A DNA stretch of 64,000 nucleotides from Gammaproteobacteria bacterium (GTDB lineage Bacteria > Pseudomonadota > Gammaproteobacteria > Pseudomonadales > PIVM01): contig PIVM01000006.1 of the NCBI GenBank assembly GCA_003353945.1, positions 1-64,000 of the forward strand. Direction: 5' to 3'. Below are positions 54,283 through 63,890 of the stretch, one piece after another. The position numbers were made by a program, and so were the translations under genes. The notes under the pieces are model-generated. The model was not told where the DNA came from. It was given only the letters and a program-made list of their open reading frames with translations, and did no database searches. Position 1 is the first letter of the stretch. Every line of letters begins with the position of its first letter.

Positions 54283-55377
54283 TTATTTCACCAAACGCGG
54301 ATCCAGCGCATCACGTACACCTTCACCAATAAAGACTAACAGACTCAACATCAGAGAGAGTACGACAAAGGCCGTAATGCCCAGCCAGGGAGCTTGAATA
54401 TTGGCTTTGCCCTGAGCGACGAGTTCTCCCAGAGAAGCTGCATCACTGGGCAGTCCAAAACCGAGAAAATCCAAAGAGGTGAGGGTGGTGATGGCACCGG
54501 TCAATAGAAAGGGTAGAAACGTTAAGGAGGCTACCATCGCATTGGGCAAGATATGTCGGTACATGATGACTGGATTACTAACACCCATGGCTCTTGCCGC
54601 ACGCACATATTCAAGATTGCGACCTTTCAGAAATTCCGCTCTGACCAGATCCACCAGATGAGTCCAACTGAATAACAGCATAATACCCAGTAGCCACCAT
54701 ATTGTCGGTTTGACTAGACTGGAAAGAATGATCAACAAATACAAAACAGGTAATCCACTCCAGATTTCAAGAAAACGTTGTCCTAACAGGTCGACCTTAC
54801 CCCCGTAATAGCCCTGAATGGCACCCACAGCTATTCCAATAACCGAACTGGCCAGTGTGAGTGCCAGGGAAAATAATATGGAAACACGAAATCCGTAAAT
54901 CGATCGTGCCAACACGTCTCTGGCCTGATCGTCAGTTCCCAGCCAGTTACGCTGACTGGGTGGGGAAGGGGCAGGGCTTTGCAGGTCTGCAATATGCGTA
55001 TTGTAACTGTAGGGAATGGGTGGCCAGAGCATCCATCCATCTTGAGTGATTAATTCATTTACATAAGGATCTTTGTAATCTGCTTCCGTTTTAAAATCAC
55101 CTCCAAATGCAGTTTCTGGGTAGGTAATAATAACCGGAAAATACCATTGCTTCTGGTATCGAACAACAAGGGGATTATCATTTGCAATAAACTCAGCAAA
55201 CAGTGAGAGAAAAAACAACAGCAGAAAAACAACGCAACTGTAAAGAGAGCGTTTATTACTGAGAAAAGCGTCTAGTCGACGTTCGTTGATCGGGTTTAGT
55301 TTCATCGGGCTATGTTTAATGGAGCTGTGTTTAATGGAGCTATGTTTAATGGAGCTATGTTCAATGGAGCTAGGCAT
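54283..55377 (-). CDS. yejE: Peptide ABC transporter permease YejE
   Basis: A 364-residue inner-membrane permease. The EAA-type motif region reads 'EYVRAARAMGVSNPVIMYRHILPNA', of which the central 'RAARAMGVSN' is diagnostic. The first 26 residues are an unusual run of near-identical 'SSIKH' units encoded by 15-bp tandem repeats, before the normal N-terminal helix begins near residue 43. Translation overlaps yejB by one base (TAATG). Confidence 0.92.
   Translation of the reverse strand: MPSSIEHSSIKHSSIKHSSIKHSPMKLNPINERRLDAFLSNKRSLYSCVVFLLLFFLSLFAEFIANDNPLVVRYQKQWYFPVIITYPETAFGGDFKTEADYKDPYVNELITQDGWMLWPPIPYSYNTHIADLQSPAPSPPSQRNWLGTDDQARDVLARSIYGFRVSILFSLALTLASSVIGIAVGAIQGYYGGKVDLLGQRFLEIWSGLPVLYLLIILSSLVKPTIWWLLGIMLLFSWTHLVDLVRAEFLKGRNLEYVRAARAMGVSNPVIMYRHILPNAMVASLTFLPFLLTGAITTLTSLDFLGFGLPSDAASLGELVAQGKANIQAPWLGITAFVVLSLMLSLLVFIGEGVRDALDPRLVK
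55306..55370 (-). repeat. 15-bp tandem repeats within the yejE start
   Basis: About four near-perfect copies of a 15-bp unit (TGTTTAATGGAGCTA on the plus strand) encode the repeated SSIKH residues of YejE. Because the unit is a multiple of three, copy-number change keeps the frame. Confidence 0.9.
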
Positions 55378-56450
55378 TATGTCTCACGGCTTTCAAAATC
55401 AATGCGTGGATCGACCAACACATAAACTAGATCGCTGATCAATTTCATAATCAGCCCTAGCAGTGTAAAAATAAACAATGTGCCAAAAAGTATGGGATAG
55501 TCTCGGTTAACAACGGATTCAAAGCTTAGCAATCCCAAACCATCCAGCGAAAAAATCACTTCAATTAGCATGGAACCAGTAAAAAACATACTGAGAAAGG
55601 CACTGGGAAATCCGGCAATAATAATTAACATCCCGTTACGAAATACATGACCATATAACACACGACGCTCTTCCAGACCTTTTGCTCGAGCAGTGATCAC
55701 GTATTGTTTATTGATTTCATCTAGAAAAGAGTTTTTTGTCAGCATAGTCAAGGTTGCAAAACCACCAATCGTATAGGCTGTTAGTGGAAGCGCCAGGTGC
55801 CAGAAATAATCTTTTATTTTTTCAATTAAACTCAATTCTGCAAAATGGGTGGATGTGAGACCTCTAAGGGGAAAAAGGTCGAAATAACTGCCACCAGCAA
55901 AAAGAACGATCAACAAAATAGCAAATAGAAATCCGGGAATAGCATAGCTGACGATGATCATGCCGCTAGTCCACAAATCAAAACGACTACCGTGAGTTGT
56001 GGCCTTTTTAATGCCTAAGGGAATTGAAATTAAGTAGACCAACAGTGTGCTCCATAATCCCAGGGAAATTGAGACAGGCATTTTTTCCTGGATCAGATCG
56101 ATAACACTGGCGTCACGGTAAAAACTGTCACCAAATTCAAATCGAGAATAGTTTATCAACATTTCCCATAAACGCTGATGGGCCGGTTTATCAAAACCGT
56201 ACATTTTTTCAATCTGCTTGATAAGGGCGGGGTCCAAACCCTGTTGACTGCGGCTTTGATTTGACTTGGTGTCGCCAGTTTGTGAACCGCTGATACGGTT
56301 AGTGGCTCCAATTTCATGCCCCTGCATCTGAGCAATCATGCGGTCTACAGGCCCACCTGGAGCCGCTTGCACAATGGCAAAGTTTATGACGACTATACCC
56401 AGCAATGTGGGAATGATCAGCAGCAGACGTCGTAGAATATAATTTGGCAT
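55377..56450 (-). CDS. yejB: Peptide ABC transporter permease YejB
   Basis: A 357-residue DppB/YejB-type permease with six helices. The N-terminal '[21 protein letters not shown]' is typical, and the EAA loop contains '[21 protein letters not shown]'-like sequence. A 40-residue Gln/Ser-rich insertion follows the first helix, as in other YejB proteins. It lies three bases after yejA. Confidence 0.93.
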   Translation of the reverse strand: MPNYILRRLLLIIPTLLGIVVINFAIVQAAPGGPVDRMIAQMQGHEIGATNRISGSQTGDTKSNQSRSQQGLDPALIKQIEKMYGFDKPAHQRLWEMLINYSRFEFGDSFYRDASVIDLIQEKMPVSISLGLWSTLLVYLISIPLGIKKATTHGSRFDLWTSGMIIVSYAIPGFLFAILLIVLFAGGSYFDLFPLRGLTSTHFAELSLIEKIKDYFWHLALPLTAYTIGGFATLTMLTKNSFLDEINKQYVITARAKGLEERRVLYGHVFRNGMLIIIAGFPSAFLSMFFTGSMLIEVIFSLDGLGLLSFESVVNRDYPILFGTLFIFTLLGLIMKLISDLVYVLVDPRIDFESRET

Positions 56451-56453
56451 AAC

Positions 56454-58313
56454 TCAGCGAGTCGTTGCGCTACGGTAAGTGTTGATGCTCTGAGCTTTGA
56501 CCGGATCAATCCACCAGGTAAAAAAACCAGCGCTATGCACAGCATCGTAAATCGGAGCGATCTCCGGTTGGCCAAATTTGTCCCAATAAGCAGCACGGTG
56601 CTTGGTCGTATGCCAATGCGGTACCACCAGGTGTTTGTTCAGCAGAACACGATCAAGCGCACGTGTTCTGTAAACCAGTTCCTCGCGACTGGGTGCTTCA
56701 ATGACCATTTTCACTAACTCGTCCACCACCGGATCTTTCACACCCATAATATTGCGACTGGCTTCGACATCGGCAACGGATGAGTGCCAGTAATCGTGCT
56801 GTTCATTACCGGGTGATTGTGATTGGCCCATGCTGTGAACAAGCATATCGAAATCAAAGCGTCGGCGTCGGTTGATATACTGTGATACGTCGACAACTCT
56901 TACCGTCACATCAATGCCTAATTTCTGTAGATTTTTCACATAAGGATTAACAATACGTTCAAAGGCTGGTGATACGAGTAAAATTTCAAAACTAAACACA
57001 AGTCCGCTGTTGCTGTTGGTTAATTGATTGTTTTTTACCTGCCAACCGGCTTCATTTAATATTTTTTTGGCCTGCCGAAGATATTGGCGGTTATGACCGC
57101 TGGCATCAGTAGCGGGGAGGGTAAAGACCTCGTTAAAGACACTTGCGGGCAACTGTTGTTTAAAAGGCTGTAGTATTTCCAGTTCACGTCCCTGAGGTAA
57201 TTCGGATGAGGCGAGCTCCGAATTGTCAAAATAACTTTTACTTCGTGCATAGGCGTTGTAAAACAGGTTTTTATTTGCCCATTCGAAATCAAAAGCGAGT
57301 GCCAGTGCTTTGCGTACGCGGATATCTTTAAACAGGTCTCGTCGCAAGTTCATAGCAAAACCCTGCATACCGGCGCTGTTTTGATGCGGAATTTCATTTT
57401 GATGCAAAGAGCCTTCATCCAAGGCCTTGCTGGCATAGCCGGTTGCCCACTGTTTTGAGCTGTTTTCATAACGATAATCGATTTGCCCGGCTTTCAGCGC
57501 TTCGAGCATGACAACGGCATCCCGGTAATAGTCGTAATGCAGGATGTCGTAATTATAACGCCCTTTGTTGACAGCTAGATCTTTGGCCCAGTAATCATCG
57601 ACTCGTTCATAGCGAATGCTGCGCCCGGGATCAATGGATTTGATGCGATATGGGCCACTACCGACAGGGATCTGCAGATCAGCTTTGCTAAAGTCGCGGT
57701 TTTCCCAAATATGCTTTGGGAGCACGGATAGTTGGCCAATAATCAAGGCCAGTTCCCGATTAACCCCTGCCTTAAAATCAAACTGCACACTGCTTTTCGT
57801 TAGGGCTTTAACAGATTCAATGCCTGCCCAATAACTGCTGAGCATCGGTGAACCTTTTTCCATCAGAATGTTAAAAGAAAACACAACATCATCAGCCGTG
57901 ATGGGCTGACCGTCATGAAAGCGTGCAGCGGGATTGAGGTGATAGCGAATCCAGGAGCGATCTGCGGGCAATTCAATCTTTTCTGCGATCAACCCGTATT
58001 CAGAGAAGGGTTCGTCGGCAGAGTGCACCGTGAGCTTATCATAGATCAAACCGATACCTTCGGCTGCATTTCCTTTGGGAATAAAGGGATTAAGGCTATC
58101 AAAGGTGCCGTGTGCTCCCAGTCTTACCTCACCACCTTTGGGGGCATCTGGGTTTACATAGTCAAAATGAGTAAACCCAGGCGCATATTTTGGCGTGCCA
58201 TGCATGGCAATACCATGGTGGAGTTCTGTTTTGTCGGCTGCGCTGACCGAGACGCCAGTGAGTACCAGAGAAAAAAGAAAAATTGTATAGATAATATGCG
58301 GTATTGCTTTCAC
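56454..58313 (-). CDS. yejA: Extracellular peptide-binding protein YejA
   Basis: A 619-residue SBP_bac_5 family solute-binding protein. I chose GTG 58313, which has GGGGAT six bases upstream and gives a clean signal peptide (cleavage after 'GVSVSA', about residue 25); an upstream longer frame begins with non-homologous hydrophobic sequence. 'HGIAMHGTPKYAPGFTHFDYVN' opens the mature family region. It captures oligopeptides for YejBEF and starts the yejABEF operon, divergent from the HDOD-GAF gene. Confidence 0.9.
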   Translation of the reverse strand: MKAIPHIIYTIFLFSLVLTGVSVSAADKTELHHGIAMHGTPKYAPGFTHFDYVNPDAPKGGEVRLGAHGTFDSLNPFIPKGNAAEGIGLIYDKLTVHSADEPFSEYGLIAEKIELPADRSWIRYHLNPAARFHDGQPITADDVVFSFNILMEKGSPMLSSYWAGIESVKALTKSSVQFDFKAGVNRELALIIGQLSVLPKHIWENRDFSKADLQIPVGSGPYRIKSIDPGRSIRYERVDDYWAKDLAVNKGRYNYDILHYDYYRDAVVMLEALKAGQIDYRYENSSKQWATGYASKALDEGSLHQNEIPHQNSAGMQGFAMNLRRDLFKDIRVRKALALAFDFEWANKNLFYNAYARSKSYFDNSELASSELPQGRELEILQPFKQQLPASVFNEVFTLPATDASGHNRQYLRQAKKILNEAGWQVKNNQLTNSNSGLVFSFEILLVSPAFERIVNPYVKNLQKLGIDVTVRVVDVSQYINRRRRFDFDMLVHSMGQSQSPGNEQHDYWHSSVADVEASRNIMGVKDPVVDELVKMVIEAPSREELVYRTRALDRVLLNKHLVVPHWHTTKHRAAYWDKFGQPEIAPIYDAVHSAGFFTWWIDPVKAQSINTYRSATTR

Positions 58314-58447
58314 CCGGTATCCCCGTCTTTGCTCATTATTTGTGAGACGTAAACTATCAAGAAGGTCGCTGAATTTAAAGGTTTTTACTGATAATTGAAA
58401 AAGTTGGCTACACTTAATGAGAATTATAACGAATAGTTGGACAAACA

Positions 58448-59908
58448 ATGGCACCGAAGCAAACCAAAGGACTTGATGCATGGGTTCAACGCCTTGGTAA
58501 TTTGGAGCTTCCTGTGCTTGGCGGTGTTGTGAAAGAGCTGAATGACCTTACTGATGGTCAGGACACATCAGCCAATCAATTGGCGGATGCAATCCTCAAA
58601 GATGCCTCATTGACATCTCAAGTACTGCGCATCGCTAATAGCGTGACGTATAGCCCGGGTTCCAAGTCCAATGTGAGTACCATTAGCCGGGCGGTGGTTC
58701 AAGTTGGCTTCTCGGGTGTACGGGCTATTTGTATCTCGGTCATGGTTATCGATTCCTTATTAGCCAAAGACTCCCGGGAGGAGATGCTCAGAACTTTGGC
58801 ACGTGGATTTCACGCAGGTGTCCAGGCTCGTAATTTGATGGCTAATTTTGACAAACAAAAGAAGGAGGAAGCTTTTACCACGGCATTAATGATGCACTTG
58901 GGTGATATGGCATTTTGGAGCCGGGGCGGTAAACAGGCGGATGAGGCTAGTATTTTATTGGGTCAAAACCCTGAAAAAGCAAATGAGATTGCACAACGTG
59001 TTCTGGGCACCAACTTACATTCCATTTCCGTAGCACTTGCCAGGCAATGGGGTTTAGGCAACACGCTGATTGAGGCGTTGACACATCCTAATACAGATAA
59101 CCCTGTATCGCGTTGCGCCGTGCTCGGAGATGAAATCAGCCTGGTGGCAGAATTGGGTTGGGATTCTACGGAATTCGGTGAGACACTGGCGCGAGTCTCA
59201 CAGTATACGCGATGCTCAATAACCGATGTTAAAGAAACAATACATGCTTCAGCGGATGAGGCGGGTGAGGTGGCGATAACCTTTGGTGCAAAGCAGGTAT
59301 GCCATTTGATACCCACCTCAACAGGGCCTACCGAACACATATCTTTTGATCGTGCCTTGCGGCCAGACGCACAGTTACAACTTGATATTCTGCGTGAATT
59401 ATCAACCATGGTTGCCGATAATACAGATATAAATACGATTTTTCAGACTGTCATTGAGGGTATGCATCGTGGTGTCGGGCTGGAGAGGGTTGCAATTTTA
59501 TTGATAAATCACAAAACAAAGGATTTGCGAACAAAGTACATGTTAGGAGATGGAACAGAAGATTGGCGGGAAAAATTTCATTTCCCAGCACAACGAGAAG
59601 ACGATAATGTATTTTCTCATGCTTTCTTTAAACATGAAATACTGCAGGTGAAAGGCAAGAAAGATCCGCGTTATCGCCAACTGATTACGCTTGACTGCAA
59701 GCGTTTTTTAACGCGAGGAATCTGCCTCATTGCTCCAATTTATGCGTCTGATCGAAACATCGGCATTTTTTATGCCGATAGAGGCGATACCGAAGCCCGG
59801 GTTAGCGATGAACAAATCGACAGTTTTTCCTATTTTTCGCAGCAGGCAAACTCGGGGTTGTCAAAACTCGTCGGTGGAAACAGAGCGCCTGAACGCACTG
59901 GCTCCTAA
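58448..59908 (+). CDS. HDOD-GAF signalling protein
   Basis: A 486-residue cytoplasmic protein with an N-terminal HDOD domain (about residues 10-215, 'ELPVLGGVVKEL' ... 'ILKDASLTSQVLRIAN') and a C-terminal GAF domain (about 325-475, 'MHRGVGLERVAILLIN' ... 'LIAPIYASDRNIGIFYAD'). HDOD proteins are signalling modules related to HD phosphohydrolases but without the full catalytic residues. The GAF domain may sense a small ligand. Its stop overlaps the convergent PPK2 gene by four bases. Confidence 0.85.
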   Translation: MAPKQTKGLDAWVQRLGNLELPVLGGVVKELNDLTDGQDTSANQLADAILKDASLTSQVLRIANSVTYSPGSKSNVSTISRAVVQVGFSGVRAICISVMVIDSLLAKDSREEMLRTLARGFHAGVQARNLMANFDKQKKEEAFTTALMMHLGDMAFWSRGGKQADEASILLGQNPEKANEIAQRVLGTNLHSISVALARQWGLGNTLIEALTHPNTDNPVSRCAVLGDEISLVAELGWDSTEFGETLARVSQYTRCSITDVKETIHASADEAGEVAITFGAKQVCHLIPTSTGPTEHISFDRALRPDAQLQLDILRELSTMVADNTDINTIFQTVIEGMHRGVGLERVAILLINHKTKDLRTKYMLGDGTEDWREKFHFPAQREDDNVFSHAFFKHEILQVKGKKDPRYRQLITLDCKRFLTRGICLIAPIYASDRNIGIFYADRGDTEARVSDEQIDSFSYFSQQANSGLSKLVGGNRAPERTGS

Positions 59909-60765
59909 GCTGTAAGCTCTTCAGAGACAGTACGGACGATGCGCCTATCCACTTCGAGCAATTCTTCGCGTTTGTCTGGATAATCAAATTGATCGAGAAA
60001 ATAACGCATCGCGTTGATACGAGCTCTTTTTTTATCGTCGGATTTGATGACAGTCCAGGGGCAGTCCGTGGTCGATGTATGGTAAAACATATCTTCCTTA
60101 GCGTTTTTATATGCATCCCATTTATCCTGTGATTCCATATCAACCGGTGATAGCTTCCATTGCTTCAACGGATCGGTCTCGCGTTTGCTGAAACGACGCG
60201 CCTGTTCTTTTTTACTTACGGAAAAATAAAACTTGTGGAAGCTGATGCCAGACTGAATCAACATCCTTTCAAACTCTGGAACGCTACGTAAAAATTCACG
60301 AACTTCGGTCATTTTGCAGAATTCCATGACCCGCTCGACACCGGCTCGGTTATACCAGCTGCGGTCAAACAAGACGATTTCTCCGGCCGCAGGTAAGTGT
60401 GAAACATAACGCTGAAAGTACCATTGGGTTTTTTCTCTGCCCGTCGGTTTTTCTAAAGCCACTACTCTGCAGCCTCGAGGGTTTAGGTGTTCAACAACGC
60501 GTTTGATGGTGCCACCTTTGCCAGCCGCGTCCCGGCCCTCAAAAAGACAGCAGATTTTAAGTCCCTTTTCTTTGACGTAATTCTGCAGTTTAAGTAACTC
60601 GACATGCAACTGATCAATGATCTCCAGATACTCTTTGTTGCTCATTTTTTCATCTGGTCGTTTGCGTCGCTCTTCTTTTTCTGGTGTTACATCGCCGTGT
60701 TCTTCTTGTTTGGATTGAGTTTTTACACCAATTTTTCCGCTTTTATCTGAGTGTTTCTTGCTCAT
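59905..60765 (-). CDS. ppk2: Polyphosphate kinase 2 (class I PPK2)
   Basis: A 286-residue single-domain PPK2 that transfers phosphate between polyphosphate and nucleoside diphosphates. Walker A is 'EGRDAAGKGGTIKR' (about residues 70-83), the lid-module region is 'EKPTGREKTQWYFQRYVSHLP', and Walker B is 'IVLFDRSWYNRAGVE'. A charged N-terminal extension of about 40 residues precedes the domain. Length and single domain place it in class I. Confidence 0.92.
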   Translation of the reverse strand: MSKKHSDKSGKIGVKTQSKQEEHGDVTPEKEERRKRPDEKMSNKEYLEIIDQLHVELLKLQNYVKEKGLKICCLFEGRDAAGKGGTIKRVVEHLNPRGCRVVALEKPTGREKTQWYFQRYVSHLPAAGEIVLFDRSWYNRAGVERVMEFCKMTEVREFLRSVPEFERMLIQSGISFHKFYFSVSKKEQARRFSKRETDPLKQWKLSPVDMESQDKWDAYKNAKEDMFYHTSTTDCPWTVIKSDDKKRARINAMRYFLDQFDYPDKREELLEVDRRIVRTVSEELTA

Positions 60766-60784
60766 GTCAACATCCTTCGAATGC

Positions 60785-60857
60785 TAGCTCGCATATCTCA
60801 CAGAACTTTCAGCACAAAATATAACTCAAATTGCCGTCTTGTGAGAAATGTGGGCTA
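60785..60857. repeat. MITE-like element (copy 2, shorter and degenerate)
   Basis: Left end TAGCTCGCATATCTCACA and right end TGTGAGAAATGTGGGCTA are inverted with three mismatches in 18. Both match the ends of the element at 950-1050, and the right side shares GCCGTCTTGTGAGAAAT with it. It is immediately upstream of the ppk2 start. Confidence 0.65.
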
Positions 60858-61262
60858 AGTATATTGTATTTTCTATATAAAAAAGCTTAGCTGAGTTTAA
60901 TCAAAAGTAAATCGAGTAAGTAGATATGAGTAGTGGAAGTAGAGTGAGTTGTTTATATTGCTTTGAATCGCACAACTTTGTTCAATCTGCAGAACCTGTA
61001 AGACTCTGCCATTTGCCATCAATCTTGCGATAGTCGAGGTGATTTCATAAACCTCTGTTGCTGTAAAATGTTTGTGTTAAAGTGTCAATAAGATACAAAA
61101 AGTGACCTGGTTATAAGAAGTGAACCTGATTGAGAGTCGAAATTCTAAACATACAATTGTCTTAAACAAGGCCCAGCAATCAGACGCTCCGCATAAATGT
61201 CACGCATTTTAAAAGTATCACAGTATTAGAGTATTAGAGTATTAGAGTGTTAAGGTAGACAT
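60858..61262. other. Intergenic region with octamer tandem repeat
   Basis: 405 bp with no gene seen. GTATTAGA is repeated three times in tandem at about 61223-61246, just before the thioesterase start. The rest is AT-rich and probably holds the promoters of the divergent ppk2 and thioesterase genes. Confidence 0.55.
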
Positions 61263-61706
61263 ATGAATGAATTGCATTGGCCAGATATCTTAGATGCGGC
61301 GATTAAAAACCAAACCATCAATGGAGTAAAACCTGGCGCCCCTGCAAATGAAACCTTAAGTGTTCCCAAGATCATTTCATGGAGTGAGGGAAAGCTTGAA
61401 GCAGAATGGAATATTCTTGAATCGTTACATAATAGTCGAGGCGAATTGTTTGGCGGGTATTACTCTGTATTGGCGGACGTAGCATTAAGTTATACCGTAA
61501 TGACTTATGTAAAAGATAATGAACGATTTAAAACGATTGACTTGCGATTGTCATATTATCGTCCTGTGTCAACGGGAAAAATACGCATTTCATGCTCTGT
61601 TACCAATAAGAGTAAGTCATTTATATATGCGGAAGCATTATTTATAAACGAATCCGGGAAAAATCTAGCAAAGGGCGTGGCAACATTTGCTATTGTGCCA
61701 GCATAG
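61263..61706 (+). CDS. PaaI-family hotdog thioesterase
   Basis: A 147-residue single hotdog domain. 'LFGGYYSVLADVALSYTVMTYV' (about residues 62-83) is the central helix with the catalytic Asp, and 'TIDLRLSYYRPVSTGKIRISC' is the matching strand pair. It would hydrolyse an acyl- or aryl-CoA thioester. It is not clearly linked to its neighbours. Confidence 0.8.
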   Translation: MNELHWPDILDAAIKNQTINGVKPGAPANETLSVPKIISWSEGKLEAEWNILESLHNSRGELFGGYYSVLADVALSYTVMTYVKDNERFKTIDLRLSYYRPVSTGKIRISCSVTNKSKSFIYAEALFINESGKNLAKGVATFAIVPA

Positions 61707-61726
61707 CATATGCGATAACGGCTGCT

Positions 61727-63115
61727 TCAGTGAAAAGCATCACAGCCTGCCTCTAGTAACTCGTTAATATCACTTTCATATACGCTGGCTGTTACGGCGG
61801 CAATGGTGACATCTTTTAGTTCAGTTATTTCGCGGATAGCGTTGGTCGCTTGCAGGCCATTTAGTACAGGCATTTTTATATACATAAAAATAATGTCGGG
61901 GTGTAGGGATTTTGTTTTATCAACGGCATCCTGGCCGTTAACCGCTTCAAATACCTGAAAACCCAGCGGCCCTAACAAACCTTTTAACACGGCTCGATTC
62001 GATTCATAGTCATCAGCGACTAAAACAGATTTTCTCTCTCCTTTGTAAGCAACGATATTGAGCGGTGAATCTGAAATATCCTGGTTTTTATCGTCATCGG
62101 TCAGGTGTATTATCAGCTCAAACCAAAAGCAACTGCCTTTCCCCGGTTCGCTTTTAACCTGTATATTGCCTCCCATGGCTTGTACAAAATTCTGACTGAT
62201 CGCTAGCCCGAGTCCTGTTCCTTCACCGTGCTTTTGGGAATCACCAACCTGCTCAAAGGGAGTGAAGATGTTTTCGAGTTGATTGGTCTGCATACCAACC
62301 CCAGTATCATGTACCTCAAAACGAAGCCCCTGTGATTTTTGATCCCTGTTTTCAATAATTGGCCCAGTCGTCGAGACTTTAAGCGTAACAGATCCTTTGT
62401 CGGTGAATTTCACCGCATTGCCCAACAGGTTTAACAATACCTGACGCAATCGCCTTTCATCGAAGTAGACACTTTTCGGTAGATCTGCATCGGCTTGATA
62501 GTTGCAAAGAATCGATTTGTCCTGGGCTTTCATTCTTACAACGGCAATGATGCTGTTGATGCAGGTGGGAAGATGAAAGTTCTTCGGTGTAAGGGTGATT
62601 CTGCCCGCTTCGATTTTTGCCAAGTCGAGTCGTCATCCTGAAAGATAACGACTGACATATCCGTGCTGAGCGTTTTTTTGGGATTGGCCGGATCATGACG
62701 GATATACGTCAACTCACGCTTTTGCTTGTCCAGGCGAATCAAGCCGACACCTCAGGAACCAAACCAGATAATATTGGGATCGTTGATATCCCCCAGTGGG
62801 AAAGAGGGCCATTCAAAACTGGGAAAGCATTGTTTGACCTGCCCTGCAACCTGGTCAAACTCGCAAATGTAATTGACCGTGCCGATATTGTTGAAAACGG
62901 TTGTTGTTTTTGTTGTAAGTAGTGACTCCGTTGGGCGTACCAATCCAGATCAGACTAGTACTATCTTCATAGAGCGCTGAAATCCAATGAGAGCTCAGGC
63001 CATCTGGACCGGCCTCATATAGCTGAAAATTGTAGCCGTCATGTTTGTATAGGCCGTTTTGTAGTCCAATCCAAAAAAAACCGTCTCTATCCTGGATAAA
63101 TGTATTTAGCGTGCT
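61727..63115 (-). pseudogene. Decayed hybrid histidine kinase with beta-propeller sensor
   Basis: Remnants, read on the minus strand: Reg_prop beta-propeller blades ('FIQDRDGFFWIGLQNGLY', 'LYEDSTSLIWIGT', 'DPNIIWFGS', 'GLIRLDKQKRELTYIRHD') in different frames with stops; then an abrupt join at about 62625 to the end of a HisKA domain ('DLAKIEAGR'), with the H-box and most sensor domain deleted; then an intact-looking HATPase domain and a receiver domain. The receiver phospho-acceptor Asp is Tyr ('FMYIKMP', codon 61880-61882), and the protein stops at 'CDAFH', before the conserved Lys. An open frame of 298 codons remains (61727-62623), but it cannot be a working kinase. Confidence 0.82.
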
Positions 63116-63204
63116 CTTTACAGTTTTTGGAGAACCACAGATCTATTATGAAGTTGTAACGTGAGTTTTTCCACGGAGTCGTAACATAAGAGAGAGCAAA
63201 AAAG

Positions 63205-63870
63205 TTACCAAGGCAGAATTTCACCGTTGGAATGCCAAAAAGTGCCGCTGGTTTTCATGCTTAGTTCATCAATGCGCTCAGCCAGACGTTCCGCCGCTTC
63301 ATCTGGTGTAATATCACCGTAGCCGCTAATCATATCGGTTCCCACCAAGCCGGGATGCAAAATTGCCACCGCGATGTCCTGTGTCGCAACATCCTTCGCC
63401 AAGGAGACGCCTGCAATGTTCAGGGCGGCCTTTGACATTCGATAACCAAAATAGCCCCCTGTGCCATTATCTGCTATAGACCCCATTCTGGAAGTGATAA
63501 GTGCTATTTTACCGCCTTGGCTTATCTGTGGTAACAGAGCTTCGGTGACTCGAAGCGGGCCGAGGGTATTGGTTTCAAATTGATGGCGCATGGAATCCAT
63601 ATCCAATTCACCCAATACTTCATTGCGTAAGATGCCAGCGTTATTGATCAGTAGATCAATGCTGACGTCAGCCAGATTGTCTTTCAGGACCTTCTCCACG
63701 GCATCCTTTGAAATATCCACACCTTCCAGTACATAAACGCCCAAAGCATCCAGCGTTTTAGAGCTGTGACGACATAACGCGTACACCTGCCACCCCTTTG
63801 CTTTATACAAAGCAGCAAATGACAAGCCGATTCCACGATTACTGCCGGTAATTACAACTGTTTTTGACAT
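63205..63870 (-). CDS. SDR-family oxidoreductase
   Basis: A 221-residue classical short-chain dehydrogenase with 'TGSNRGIGLS' (about residues 8-17), 'NNAG', the catalytic Ser in 'ITSRMGS' and YxxxK in 'GYRMSKAALN'. It is short for the family but has the complete Rossmann core. The closest eye match is to C-factor/YciK-like sniffer-type carbonyl reductases. Substrate unknown. Confidence 0.83.
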   Translation of the reverse strand: MSKTVVITGSNRGIGLSFAALYKAKGWQVYALCRHSSKTLDALGVYVLEGVDISKDAVEKVLKDNLADVSIDLLINNAGILRNEVLGELDMDSMRHQFETNTLGPLRVTEALLPQISQGGKIALITSRMGSIADNGTGGYFGYRMSKAALNIAGVSLAKDVATQDIAVAILHPGLVGTDMISGYGDITPDEAAERLAERIDELSMKTSGTFWHSNGEILPW

Positions 63871-63890
63871 AACTTTATCTCCCTGATTTA

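Noticed and set aside
55306..55370. CRISPR array
   Set aside because: The 15-bp units are contiguous, without spacers, and coding within yejE.
61727..62623. Functional sensor kinase/response regulator
   Set aside because: There is no H-box, the phospho-acceptor Asp is replaced by Tyr, and the receiver end is missing.
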